A stretch of DNA of 64,000 nucleotides from Cyclobacterium marinum DSM 745 (GTDB lineage: Bacteria > Bacteroidota > Bacteroidia > Cytophagales > Cyclobacteriaceae): the NCBI RefSeq assembly GCF_000222485.1, contig NC_015914.1, forward strand, positions 1,984,001 through 2,048,000, read 5' to 3'. The notes below the pieces were generated by a model. The model did not search any database and was not told the DNA's origin. It saw only the letters and a program-made list of their open reading frames with translations. A program made the position numbers and the translations under genes. This document shows positions 16,789 through 25,121 of the stretch, in pieces. The stretch's first letter is position 1, and every line of letters starts with the position of its first letter.

Positions 16789-18111
16789 ATGGATCAACCC
16801 CTTCCAAACCTCCCTAATTTATCACTTCCAAGAATAGTTGTGATAGGCGCAGGATTCGCAGGTCTCAAACTTGCCAGAAAACTAAAAAACAAAAACTATC
16901 AGGTGATCCTATTGGACAAAAACAATTATCACCAGTTCCAACCCCTGTTTTATCAAGTAGCCACAGCAGGTTTGGAGCCAAGTGCCATCTCATTCCCCTT
17001 GCGAAAAGTATTTCATAATACGCCAAATGTAACCTTCCGTATGGCGGAAGCCCAAAGAATCGACCAAGAAAAGAATCGTGTGTTTACCGATATTGGCTAT
17101 ATAGATTATGACTACTTAATCTTAGCCATGGGAGCGGACACCAATTACTTTGGGATGAAAAACATTATGGAAAACAGCATTCCCATGAAATCTGTTTCCG
17201 AGGCCTTATTTATTAGAAATAAAATAATTTCCAATTATGAAAGGGCCATCAATATTGCTGATCTGGAAAAACGAAAATCATTAATGAATGTTGTCATAGT
17301 GGGGGGAGGACCTACTGGCGTAGAATTGGCTGGAGCCATGGCCGAACTTCGGAACAAGGTTTTTCCAAAGGACTATCCCCAACTTAACTTTGACAACATG
17401 AAGGTGGTGTTGATTGAAATGGGGCCGTCCTTATTGGCAGGCATGTCCGCCTCTTCAGGTCAAAAGGCAAAAGAATACTTGGAAAGTCTTAAGGTAGATG
17501 TTCTGCTCAATACTGCGGTTGAAAATTACGATGGCCTAAATGTAATTATCAACGGTGAAGAAAAGCTTAAAACAAATACTTTATTATGGGCAGCAGGAAT
17601 TGCTCCCAACGGCATAGAAGGAATCGTAGACACCCAAAAATTCAAAAATGGCCGATTACTCGTGAATGAATACAATCTGGTCCACAACAGCAAAAATATA
17701 TATGCACTGGGAGATCTCTGTCTACAACAATTGCCTGATTATCCTAAAGGTCATCCTCAAGTTGCACAAGTTGCCATTCAGCAAGCAGATAACTTAGCGA
17801 ATAATTTTCTCGGCCAATTAAAAGGCAGAGCACCCAAAGCTTTCCGTTACAAAGATCTGGGAAGCATGGCCACTGTCGGTAGAAAATTAGCTGTAGTAGA
17901 CCTTCCTTTTATTAAGTTTCAGGGCGTCCTAGCTTGGCTAACTTGGCTATTTGTTCACCTGATGGCCATCCTGGGCGTCAAAAACAGAATTTTTATTTTC
18001 CTTGATTGGTCTTGGAATTACTTGGCTTTTGATCCTTCCCTGAGATTACTTATCAGGCCTACCTATGTAAAACCAAAAGACAGGGAAGAATTAATTGAAG
18101 ACAAAAACTAA
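16789..18111 (+). CDS. ndh: Type II NADH dehydrogenase
   Basis: This is a non-proton-pumping NADH:quinone oxidoreductase that feeds electrons to the respiratory chain at the inner face of the cytoplasmic membrane. FAD is bound by IVVIGAGFAGLKLA near residue 15, NADH by VVIVGGGPTGVELAG near residue 170, and FAD again by NIYALGDLC near residue 308. A hydrophobic C-terminal region (LAWLTWLFVHLMAILGVKNR) provides the membrane anchor. The length of 440 is typical. It is the only gene of its transcript, with the Spy-like gene 97 bases downstream behind its own start region. Confidence 0.95.
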   Translation: MDQPLPNLPNLSLPRIVVIGAGFAGLKLARKLKNKNYQVILLDKNNYHQFQPLFYQVATAGLEPSAISFPLRKVFHNTPNVTFRMAEAQRIDQEKNRVFTDIGYIDYDYLILAMGADTNYFGMKNIMENSIPMKSVSEALFIRNKIISNYERAINIADLEKRKSLMNVVIVGGGPTGVELAGAMAELRNKVFPKDYPQLNFDNMKVVLIEMGPSLLAGMSASSGQKAKEYLESLKVDVLLNTAVENYDGLNVIINGEEKLKTNTLLWAAGIAPNGIEGIVDTQKFKNGRLLVNEYNLVHNSKNIYALGDLCLQQLPDYPKGHPQVAQVAIQQADNLANNFLGQLKGRAPKAFRYKDLGSMATVGRKLAVVDLPFIKFQGVLAWLTWLFVHLMAILGVKNRIFIFLDWSWNYLAFDPSLRLLIRPTYVKPKDREELIEDKN

Positions 18112-18208
18112 AAATTATACTTTTTAACATTCCTTAACATTGGGTCATTAAACTTGTGTATTCCCTGCCGGTCTAACAGCTATACGAACACACAAAAAGT
18201 AAAAAATT

Positions 18209-18580
18209 ATGAAAAAGTTAATAATGATTTGTGCACTGGTAGGAGCTACTTTTGCACAGGCTCAGGCCCAGAGGCAAGACAATAGAGAAAGAGACCCAGA
18301 AAAAATGGCTGAAAGAATGAGCCAAAGGATGGGAGAAAAGCTTGACTTGACAACTGAACAAGAAGAGCAACTCAAAAATCTCTTTATCGAAGAAGCTAAT
18401 AAGCGGAAAGAAATTGAAGAAGCCAGAAAAGAGGAAATGAAAACTGCTAAAGAAGACCACAAAGAAAAACTTGAGGCCATCTTAAGCCCGGAACAGTTGG
18501 AAAAATGGGAAGCAGAAAAAAAAGAAGCGGGCGATAAAATGCGGGAAAGAAGGAAAAGGCGTCGTGGTATTGATGAATAA
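18209..18580 (+). CDS. Spy/CpxP-like periplasmic helical protein
   Basis: The 123-residue product has a signal peptide (MKKLIMICALVGATFAQAQA) and a highly charged helical mature part. It carries the LTxEQ-type motifs of Spy/CpxP proteins: LDLTTEQEEQLKNL and ILSPEQLEKWEAEK, followed by a basic C-terminus (RERRKRRRGIDE). Such proteins act as periplasmic chaperones or envelope-stress sensors. The assignment rests on the paired motifs and the fold. A large hairpin follows the gene. Confidence 0.75.
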   Translation: MKKLIMICALVGATFAQAQAQRQDNRERDPEKMAERMSQRMGEKLDLTTEQEEQLKNLFIEEANKRKEIEEARKEEMKTAKEDHKEKLEAILSPEQLEKWEAEKKEAGDKMRERRKRRRGIDE

Positions 18581-18610
18581 TTCTGCCTCAAGGTTTAAAA
18601 AGGTAAAATT

Positions 18611-18660
18611 GGTGTTTCAACCCTTATTGCCAAATAATAAAAATAAGGGTTGAAAACACC
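18611..18660. terminator. Long hairpin after the Spy-like gene
   Basis: GGTGTTTCAACCCTTATT (18611-18628) pairs with 18642-18660, giving 18 pairs with one bulged A and a loop of 13 bases. No T-run follows on the plus strand, so it may act as a transcript-stabilising hairpin as much as a terminator. Confidence 0.55.
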
Positions 18661-18707
18661 ACTAAACACAAAGAGTTAGTTGCCTAATCTTTAATCTTAA
18701 AGGTCCA

Positions 18708-18741
18708 TTTGAAATGGACAAATCATCAGACTTTATTTTTG
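18708..18741 (+). promoter_or_regulatory. Promoter of candidate small RNA
   Basis: TTTG (18708-18711), a 22-base spacer and TATTTTTG (18734-18741) match the Bacteroidota promoter. Transcription would start near 18748, just before the structured element. Confidence 0.5.
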
Positions 18742-18747
18742 CATCTG

Positions 18748-18840
18748 TACAGATTAAGTTTACCATTGCATATTTAAGCCAAGGTTTGGATACGGCCTAA
18801 ACGTAGGAGTTTAATCCGTATAAAACCATTGGCTTTTTTT
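18748..18840 (+). ncRNA. Candidate small structured RNA or attenuator leader
   Basis: A compound hairpin is read directly: AAGCCAA (18776-18782) pairs with TTGGCTT (18829-18835), GGTTT (18783-18787) with AAACC (18823-18827), ATACGG (18790-18795) with CCGTAT (18816-18821) and TAAAC (18798-18802) with GTTTA (18809-18813). The apical loop is GTAGGA. The last helix runs into seven T, as in an intrinsic terminator. With the promoter upstream this would make an RNA of about 90 nt. It ends 37 bases before the DUF2064 gene, so it could also be a leader whose terminator controls that gene. I know no named family that fits. Confidence 0.5.
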
Positions 18841-18877
18841 ATGCGTATAGTCAACTTACTGTAATATTACCCAGTCC

Positions 18878-19489
18878 ATGAAAAAAGCCATCATTGTTTT
18901 CCAAAAATTCCCTACTCCTGGGAAAGTAAAAACCCGGCTAGCCGCGACTATCGGCAATGAGAAAGCAGTTTATATTTATTCCTATCTTTTAAACTATACC
19001 CACAAGTTAATCTCCTCAATCACGGCTGATGTATTGATTTTTCATGAAGGCCCCATTGAGACAGAACAATACCCTAAAGACAATTACTCTTTTTTCCCGC
19101 AAACGGGAAAAGACCTAGGGGAAAAAATGAGCAGGGCTTTTGATCAAGCCTTTGAACAAGGTTATGATCATGTTATCATCATTGGCACAGATTGCCTAGA
19201 ACTCCGGATTAGACATATTGAAGAAGCATTTGCAGTGCTTAAAAATAATGATTTGGTATTAGGTCCTGCAGAAGATGGGGGCTACTACCTTATCGGACTA
19301 AATAAAAATGATGGACAATTGTTTAAAAACATCGCATGGAGTAGTGATGCTGTATTTGCCAATACCATAGCCATTGCCACTGAAAAGCAGCTCAAAGTGC
19401 ACCTATTGGAATGCCTCAATGATATCGATGAGTATTCAGATTTATGTGATCATCTAAAAGCTCTCGTTTCAAAAATTGATTCTAAATAG
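18878..19489 (+). CDS. DUF2064 / TIGR04282-type glycosyltransferase
   Basis: This GT-A-like nucleotidyl/glycosyltransferase of 203 residues belongs to the DUF2064 group, some of whose members sit in arsenosugar biosynthesis clusters. Motifs: MKKAIIVFQKFPTPGKVKTR (nucleotide-binding start with the conserved PGxVKTRL), IIIGTDCLELRIRHI and LVLGPAEDGGYYLIGL. The fold resembles MobA/GlmU-type transferases. No arsenic methyltransferase or radical SAM partner is nearby, so the physiological substrate is open. A structured RNA element ends 37 bases upstream, and a GyrI-like gene follows after 12 bases. Confidence 0.85.
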   Translation: MKKAIIVFQKFPTPGKVKTRLAATIGNEKAVYIYSYLLNYTHKLISSITADVLIFHEGPIETEQYPKDNYSFFPQTGKDLGEKMSRAFDQAFEQGYDHVIIIGTDCLELRIRHIEEAFAVLKNNDLVLGPAEDGGYYLIGLNKNDGQLFKNIAWSSDAVFANTIAIATEKQLKVHLLECLNDIDEYSDLCDHLKALVSKIDSK

Positions 19490-19501
19490 GTAAAATTATA
19501 T

Positions 19502-19966
19502 ATGCAAGCCCAAATAATAATGATGAATGCCAAGCAATTGGTAGGCTTTAATAGCCCAATGAGTATCATGAGGAATAAAACCCAGGCCTTGTGGAAACGG
19601 TTCATGAAACAAAATACCATTGAATCGAGCGAATTTATTGCCATGCAGATTTATGGACCGGACTATTTCAGCACTTTTGATCCCACAAAAGCATTTCAAC
19701 AGTGGGCTTGTGTGGAAGTTGATAATTTAGAACTTATTCCGGAAGAAATGGCACCTGTTCTGATTCCTGCCGGCTTGTATGCCAAGTTTAATTATAAAGG
19801 CCCAAGTACTGACCATAGCATTTATGATTATATTTACAGGCAATGGCTCCCAAAATCAAAGTATACAATAGATAACCGTCCCCATTTTCAGGTGATGGGA
19901 GAAAAGTACAGCAATACCTCCTCGGATTCTGAAGAAGAGATATGGATCCCGATTCTAAACAAATAA
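19502..19966 (+). CDS. GyrI-like small-molecule-binding protein
   Basis: The 154-residue protein is a stand-alone GyrI-like (AraC effector-binding) domain. It shows the domain's pattern: LVGFNSPMSIMRNKTQALWK at the start, FMAxQIYGPDYFxxFDP-like middle (IAMQIYGPDYFSTFDP) and AGLYAKFNYKGPSTDHSIYD with WLPKSKYTIDNRPHF at the end. Such SHS2-type folds bind small, often cyclic molecules. It lacks a DNA-binding domain. It probably shares a transcript with the DUF2064 gene 12 bases upstream. Confidence 0.85.
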   Translation: MQAQIIMMNAKQLVGFNSPMSIMRNKTQALWKRFMKQNTIESSEFIAMQIYGPDYFSTFDPTKAFQQWACVEVDNLELIPEEMAPVLIPAGLYAKFNYKGPSTDHSIYDYIYRQWLPKSKYTIDNRPHFQVMGEKYSNTSSDSEEEIWIPILNK

Positions 19967-19993
19967 TGGAAAGGCATCTGCTCCAAAACTAAA

Positions 19994-20488
19994 TTAAAAG
20001 TGAGAAATGGTATTCAATCTATTATAGTTAGTTGAAGGTATACAAATACTTGAAAGCAAATCACTACAAGGAATGGTGATTTCTAAAACGCTTCCTTTTT
20101 CCTTAAAAGCCAAGCTGCCCGGTATTTCTCCGATTTTCTCAATCTCCGTGAGATTTTCTTTTTCAGTATAGGTATCATGCCCTAAATTAGCAAGATGCTT
20201 TTCTTCTTTCAATAGAATTGTGTTGCCTGACAAGGTGTAAGTTCCTTCCAAATACATGGTGTATCCTAAGAAATTTGAGCCTCCAGGAACTTTAAAACCA
20301 GTATAATTAATATAATTTCCGTTATTGCCAAAATAATAAACTTTGACATGATCAAGATTTAGTGACTCAGAATAAAACGAATTTTCCCAAGTTCCGATAA
20401 GTTTTTGACGTTCAAATTCATCTTGCTCTGCACAACTGTATATTAATAAAAGGCCAATAATTAGAATAAAATTACCAAATAGTCTCAT
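19994..20488 (-). CDS. Lipocalin-like lipoprotein
   Basis: ATG at 20488 starts a lipoprotein signal (MRLFGNFILIIGLLLIYSC), with the acylated Cys at residue 19 followed by AEQDE; an upstream ATG at 20524 adds a non-hydrophobic tail and is less likely. The mature part begins LIGTWENSFYSESLN and continues with beta strands (GTYTLSGNTILLKEE), as in the small lipocalin-like or DUF-type lipoproteins of Bacteroidota. Function unknown. It converges with the GyrI-like gene, with 27 bases between them. Confidence 0.7.
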   Translation of the reverse strand: MRLFGNFILIIGLLLIYSCAEQDEFERQKLIGTWENSFYSESLNLDHVKVYYFGNNGNYINYTGFKVPGGSNFLGYTMYLEGTYTLSGNTILLKEEKHLANLGHDTYTEKENLTEIEKIGEIPGSLAFKEKGSVLEITIPCSDLLSSICIPSTNYNRLNTISHF

Positions 20489-20662
20489 TAATTTTGGCTT
20501 TTTCAACAGGTTTAAACAAAGCATAATAAAATAGATTAGTTAGATCTTATAGATCAAGACGTTTAATCTTTCCTAAATGTCTTAAATTCTTTAATTACAC
20601 CAATTATTTGGCGAAGCAGAAAAATAAAAGCGCTTCAATGGCTTTCAAAAATATTAAAAAAC

Positions 20663-20959
20663 ATGACCTATTTGTACCTCGTATACGCACTATTTGCCCT
20701 AAATGTAGTGGTGGGGTTCAAAATCTATTTCCAGGTAAATAGCATAATAAAAAAACATGAGCTCACCATAAAGAAACAAAGCATCAATCTACAATATACT
20801 GCCAAAGAGCTTGCCCAACTTATCGAACAAACTGATTCAGAAGCATTAAAACAGCAAATTCATAAATTCATTCGCCAAACCAAATACAATTATTGGTTGG
20901 GAAGAATTTTCTTTCTGCTATTTATTGGCATAGTGATTTATCTTTTTTTGATTGATTAA
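20663..20959 (+). CDS. Small two-helix membrane protein
   Basis: The 98-residue protein has one membrane segment at each end (about residues 3-21 and 77-96), with a charged coiled-coil-like helix between them (IIKKHELTIKKQSINLQ...LAQLIEQTDSEALKQQIHKF). Both termini would be on the same side. The family is not recognised. It stands between two genes on the other strand. Confidence 0.6.
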   Translation: MTYLYLVYALFALNVVVGFKIYFQVNSIIKKHELTIKKQSINLQYTAKELAQLIEQTDSEALKQQIHKFIRQTKYNYWLGRIFFLLFIGIVIYLFLID

Positions 20960-21016
20960 CAGCATGCCCAATAACTGGTTCAAGATAACCACCTACTTAA
21001 AATACGGCAGCAGAGA

Positions 21017-22261
21017 CTAAACCAATTGTGCTTTCTTTTTATTCTTCTTTTTCGGTTTTTTCATTTTATTGATCCAAATCAAAGTACCGGTAACCGGAAG
21101 ACTTGTTGCTATTAGGCAGGAAATAAAATAGAGGAGCTTAGAAAAAGACCCATAAACATTGCCCAAATGAAGGGCTTTTATGGATCCGGATATCCGTTCA
21201 TTCAATGGCTTTTCCTTAAAAATATCAGCTTCCACAACTTCAGCACTTGCTACATCAAGTACCAGTTTATCTGACGCCGCCGGTGCGAAGAATCCTGCTT
21301 TTGTTTTACTGACACTAATGGTTTTACCACCATTTTTTGGCAAGCTGAGAGTATATTCTCCCTCATAATCCAACACTTGATCTGCACTGTATAAATAATC
21401 CTCAAGTGGCAAAACTTCAACCTTTTCTTGTCTCTTTTTCTCTCCTTCTCCTTTACCTTGGGCTGCCGCTGCAGGACCATGTCCTCCTACACTTCTCTCT
21501 TTATACGTTCCCAATGATTTTTGCAAGGCCTCTCTGTACCACGGAAAAGAAAAGAAGGGACCTGTCACACCCATTAGAAACAAAATGATGGCAGAATAAA
21601 AAGCCAAGGAATTATGCAGATCATGATTAATTCTCTTCCAATTTCCACTCAATTTAACTTTTAGTCCTTGTCGCCAATACTTAGCCTTACGAGGAACCCA
21701 TATCACTATACCAGTCAAAACGCCAATTGTAAATAGAATTGTTGAGGCACCTGTGATATAGCTTCCCAACTTCCTGTTTTCTAATCCTTCAAAAATCGGT
21801 TCTTCGATTTTGTCTAATAATAACCAACGGTGCAGGCTAAACATGTATCCCATAAAAGTAACTGCAGCATTTTCTTCTTTGCTATTGCCCAGCATTTCAC
21901 CGGTATATGGGTTAACGAAATAAGTAGTGCCAGACCTGCTTTTGTCTCCTTTTGCTCTGGCAGAGATCTGAAAGCTTCTTTCAGCATCTGAAGATATCCT
22001 TACACCTGTAATGTTTCCTTCAATCAGCTCTCTGTTCTTATCAAGCAATTCATTTGGGGAAAGCCTAGGCAAACCATCATTGCTCACTTTGTAAAGATGG
22101 GAAGCATTCCACTCTCTAATTTCAGTATTGTAAACATATATTGTACCTGTAAGGCATACTACTAAAAGTACAATTCCACTAATTAAACCCGCCCACAGGT
22201 GTATGTCATTGAGAAATTTTCTGGTTTTCTCCCACAAAGTTTTGTTTTTCTGCTTCGTCAT
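21017..22261 (-). CDS. PepSY-associated transmembrane protein
   Basis: This PepSY_TM-family inner-membrane protein has four or so membrane segments: LWAGLISGIVLLVVCLTGTI near residue 22, ITGASTILFTIGVLTGIVIW, LAFYSAIILFLMGVTGPFF, and a C-terminal FISCLIATSLPVTGTLIW. PepSY-like loops lie between them. Family members are usually linked to iron/siderophore uptake and act as ferric-siderophore reductases or TonB-receptor partners. ATG at 22261 directly precedes the conserved start (MTKQKNKTLWEKTRKF); an upstream frame extends to 22327 but looks non-coding. A dyad overlapping its promoter region (22512-22540) suggests metal-responsive control. No TonB receptor is adjacent. Confidence 0.88.
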   Translation of the reverse strand: MTKQKNKTLWEKTRKFLNDIHLWAGLISGIVLLVVCLTGTIYVYNTEIREWNASHLYKVSNDGLPRLSPNELLDKNRELIEGNITGVRISSDAERSFQISARAKGDKSRSGTTYFVNPYTGEMLGNSKEENAAVTFMGYMFSLHRWLLLDKIEEPIFEGLENRKLGSYITGASTILFTIGVLTGIVIWVPRKAKYWRQGLKVKLSGNWKRINHDLHNSLAFYSAIILFLMGVTGPFFSFPWYREALQKSLGTYKERSVGGHGPAAAAQGKGEGEKKRQEKVEVLPLEDYLYSADQVLDYEGEYTLSLPKNGGKTISVSKTKAGFFAPAASDKLVLDVASAEVVEADIFKEKPLNERISGSIKALHLGNVYGSFSKLLYFISCLIATSLPVTGTLIWINKMKKPKKKNKKKAQLV

Positions 22262-22495
22262 TTTTTTGGTTGGATTGATTTTTAAACAACAAAGGAAGTA
22301 ACCCTTTCGAGCTATTTCCACCATCAAATATTATTGTTTTTAAACCCGCTTTGTTCCTGCCATAGCTAAAGCTTACCTTGCTATGTTCATTCTTCAGACA
22401 GGTTTTATTATTAGACTACCTATTATTTACTTAAACAATGTTTGAACCACTAACCCAATTCCTTTCATTTAATTTTGTTGGAACTAATGGGATTG

Positions 22496-22503
22496 CAAAT
22501 TTA
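22496..22503 (-). promoter_or_regulatory. -7 promoter box of the PepSY gene
   Basis: TAAATTTG on the minus strand matches the Bacteroidota -7 consensus. It implies a leader of about 225 nt before the ATG at 22261. The operator-like dyad lies directly upstream of it. Confidence 0.45.
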
Positions 22504-22507
22504 AACA

Positions 22508-22541
22508 TTATTTAGATTTAATCTAAGAAAGATTTAAATAA
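22508..22541. promoter_or_regulatory. Operator-like dyad upstream of the PepSY gene
   Basis: TTAGAT (22512-22517) and ATCTAA (22521-22526) form a perfect dyad around TTA. A wider, spaced dyad TTATTTA (22508-22514) with TAAATAA (22535-22541) surrounds it. It covers the -33 region of the PepSY promoter, where a repressor would act. The AT-rich TTTAGA/TCTAA form is compatible with a Fur- or DtxR-type metal regulator; that assignment is inference. Confidence 0.45.
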
Positions 22542-22664
22542 GCGACAAATATAAAAAATCCTCTCAATTGTAAATAAAGAATTAAAAAAAAATTCAGTAT
22601 TGGAACTGATTAAAAACGAGATCATTAGGCGCCTATGAAATGATGGTAAGCATGCTTAAAATAG

Positions 22665-22905
22665 CTACTCATCTAGATTAAATAATGGCAAAAATCCTTG
22701 TTCACCCTTCCAATTTTTTACTGAAAGACTTTTCACATCCATCAATACAGCTTCCGAATAAAAGGGAATTTCTATGGGAGGAGCTTTCTTAAATCCGAAT
22801 TATTCAAATGGATTCGTAATTTGTACTGTAATCTCCAAACAGCAATGAATTGGCAGATTTTGAAGTGATTTCTACCGGCAATAAGTTGTCTATTGCATGT
22901 TCGGC
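22665..22905 (-). pseudogene. Possible decayed coding remnant
   Basis: On the minus strand two adjoining frames read like protein but are separated by a frameshift and stops. The first (22905-22804) contains LLPVEITSKSANSLLFGDYS and ends at a stop. The second, shifted by one base, contains APPIEIPFYSEAVLMDVKSL and WKGEQGFLPLFNLDE before a TAG at 22667-22665. I cannot name the family. It lies in the gap between the PepSY and TonB-domain genes; the rest of the gap (22262-22979) holds only the promoter/operator described and no other feature that I can see. Confidence 0.35.
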
Positions 22906-22979
22906 TTAAAATTAAGATTGATTACATATCCCAAAGTAAAATACAAATTAACTCTAAAAATATTCCAGTTTAAATGGAC

Positions 22980-23663
22980 TTACCCCAATTGAAAATTCAC
23001 ATACAAAAGCACTAAACAGTCTGTTGGTTCACCATTTAAGTATAGCGGAATCCAATCATTTGGCATCATAGATACCACCCTTAATGCCTCCGCATCTAAG
23101 GCCTTGTCTCCCGGCTTGGGAATAAAAGGACGGACCATTTCCCCTTCTTTGGTAATGGTCACCATCACACCTACTGTGCCAGTAGCTCCTTTTGTCCTTG
23201 CAGCATGTGGATAATGTATATTATTGGCTAAAAAATACAAAAACTTAGCATCACCACCGAGCAATACCGGAATAGCCCCGGTTTCTAATTTCACCAAATC
23301 CTGGTCTTTTAAAATAAATACAGCCTGAAGAGAGTTAAAGTTTTGCAGGTATTCAAATTTTTTTGTTGTGTAATTGTATTTCTGGATTATAGTGTTATCC
23401 GAATCAAAAAATTCCCAGATACCGGACTTATTGCCCTGACTAAATTGGCCCTTCACACGAAATCCCAGCTTCCCCTTGTATTTCATTTCGGCAACGCCTT
23501 CTTTTATTTGTGAGTCTTTAAGCACATGGTAAGTAGAAACCATATTAGGATTTTTACTTTTCTCGTTTACCTTTTGAAGTGCTTGAGAGAAAGAGGAATA
23601 TAACGCGGAACAACAAAAAGTAATGGTAATTAACAATTTTATCCAACTGTTGGTCTTATTCAT
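22980..23663 (-). CDS. TonB-family C-terminal domain protein
   Basis: The protein has an N-terminal hydrophobic signal or anchor (KLLITITFCCSALYSSFSQA) and a C-terminal TonB domain: YPHAARTKGATGTVGVMVTI, then ALDAEALRVVSMMPNDWIP. This is the form found in Bacteroidota energy-transducer-like proteins. Between them, residues about 45-100 resemble the MORN/YwqK-type repeats (EGVAEMKYKGKLGFRVKGQF). With a cleavable signal and no long proline linker it is probably a periplasmic TonB-box-binding protein rather than a full energy transducer. The PepSY gene lies further downstream on the same strand, so a shared role in TonB-dependent uptake is possible. Confidence 0.82.
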   Translation of the reverse strand: MNKTNSWIKLLITITFCCSALYSSFSQALQKVNEKSKNPNMVSTYHVLKDSQIKEGVAEMKYKGKLGFRVKGQFSQGNKSGIWEFFDSDNTIIQKYNYTTKKFEYLQNFNSLQAVFILKDQDLVKLETGAIPVLLGGDAKFLYFLANNIHYPHAARTKGATGTVGVMVTITKEGEMVRPFIPKPGDKALDAEALRVVSMMPNDWIPLYLNGEPTDCLVLLYVNFQLG

Positions 23664-23823
23664 GGTTAAAAGGGCTTATTAAATCACTCAAAGTAATAAC
23701 ATTCAAGGCCTAAAGTAACCATATTTTTTTTACATTACTAACCTCTTAGGAGTTTAATTTTTCGGCAAATAGGCCCATGCAACAAACTGCTTTTTATACC
23801 TATAAAATTATATGGCCAATAAT

Positions 23824-24849
23824 TTAAAAAGCATCTTCGACCTTAAAAGACCTAAGGGTGAAGAAAACGTTGCTACCTAAAGCAAAAACCTTATTTGGGG
23901 ATGATTTCACTAATATTGATTTACCCATGTCATCTTCTAAGGTTACCTGTTGGTGATCACCATAAAAAGAACATTGCCTCACTGTTCCTATCAGGGCTTG
24001 TCTCAAGCCTTTTTTTACTTTGACCTCTTCGGGTCTAAATAGAATTTTTACTTTATTGTTAAAAACTTTGGAACGTTCATCATCTATAAACCCAAAGGAA
24101 GTATAGAACCCATCGCTCGTAGCAGTGGCAAGTAATTCATTCCTTTTACCAAAGAAATTGGCCACATAAGAATTTGATGGACGTTGATATATATTTTGCG
24201 GCGAATCAATCTGTTGTAAATATCCTTTATGAAATACTGCCAAGCGGTCAGAAATAGAGAGCGCTACTGCTTTATCACTTGTTTCCACCAAAGCAGCTAT
24301 ACCGGCTTGTTTCAAGCATCGCTTAGTTTCGACTATAAGGTCGTGCTTGTACATGCCTCTCAGCTGTCTGAAGGGTTCTGACAAAACCAACAGCCGAGGC
24401 TCTGGAGCTATTGCCCTGGCTAGAGTGACTCGGAACCTATCCTCTATACCTAGCGCTTCGGGATATTTTTCAGAAAAACCATCCAAACCTAGCAATTTCA
24501 AACTCGCCAAGGCCTGCTGCTCAATTTCTTGTTTTCTCCCTTTTAAGGCTAATTTTACATTCTCTAAAATACTGAGGTTAGGAAACAGGGCATAATCTTG
24601 AAAAATCACACCGATTGTAGGTCTATTAACCGTCAAGTCACCAAGTTTTGGGCCTGAAAATAACAATTTCCCACTGTCAAAATTTTCCAGACCAAGTATG
24701 CCTCGAATAAGGGTGGACACACCAGCGTCTTGATCACCTGACAAGACCAAAATCTCTCCCTCTTTCACCTCAAAAGAAACATTGGAAAGGATATTAACCT
24801 TGTTTGGCGCTTTTATTTTGTGTATTCCTTCCAGCTTTAGAATATGCAT
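23824..24849 (-). CDS. ABC transporter ATPase-like protein with degenerate catalytic motifs
   Basis: The overall layout is that of a PotA/FbpC-type importer ATPase: a nucleotide-binding domain (residues 1-235) and a C-terminal TOBE-like domain (about 268-335, LFRPEEVKV...VTLEDD). The key residues are changed. Walker A reads GDQDAGVST with Val44 in place of the lysine. The signature LSGGQ is replaced by EALGIED at about residue 131. Walker B is LLVLSEP, with Ser157 instead of Asp. The H-loop histidine is missing (VETSD near 189-192). The Q-loop (IFQDYALFP, Gln84) and Glu158 remain. I checked these codons on the DNA. The frame is intact over 341 codons, so this is not simple decay. There is no permease nearby. 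It is divergent from oxyR. Confidence 0.85.
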   Translation of the reverse strand: MHILKLEGIHKIKAPNKVNILSNVSFEVKEGEILVLSGDQDAGVSTLIRGILGLENFDSGKLLFSGPKLGDLTVNRPTIGVIFQDYALFPNLSILENVKLALKGRKQEIEQQALASLKLLGLDGFSEKYPEALGIEDRFRVTLARAIAPEPRLLVLSEPFRQLRGMYKHDLIVETKRCLKQAGIAALVETSDKAVALSISDRLAVFHKGYLQQIDSPQNIYQRPSNSYVANFFGKRNELLATATSDGFYTSFGFIDDERSKVFNNKVKILFRPEEVKVKKGLRQALIGTVRQCSFYGDHQQVTLEDDMGKSILVKSSPNKVFALGSNVFFTLRSFKVEDAF

Positions 24850-25121
24850 TGAAAACTTATGATCTCTATAAAACCTTTAAACAGTAATTTTGGATGAAAC
24901 CTGTGTGTTTGGCAGCAAGACTTTTGCCAAATTGGTATATTTCTTTCCTTAAGACAGCGTTGACAACCAAAATGTAAAGTTAAGCCAAATTCTTCTGATA
25001 AGGCTGAGAAGCAGTAACAGGAATTGGATCAAAAAAATTTATAGCCAAAAAAGGATAAATACTTTAATTATTTGGCCCAAAACTGTAGAATTTCGTTAAT
25101 TCATTACCCTAAAACAACATT

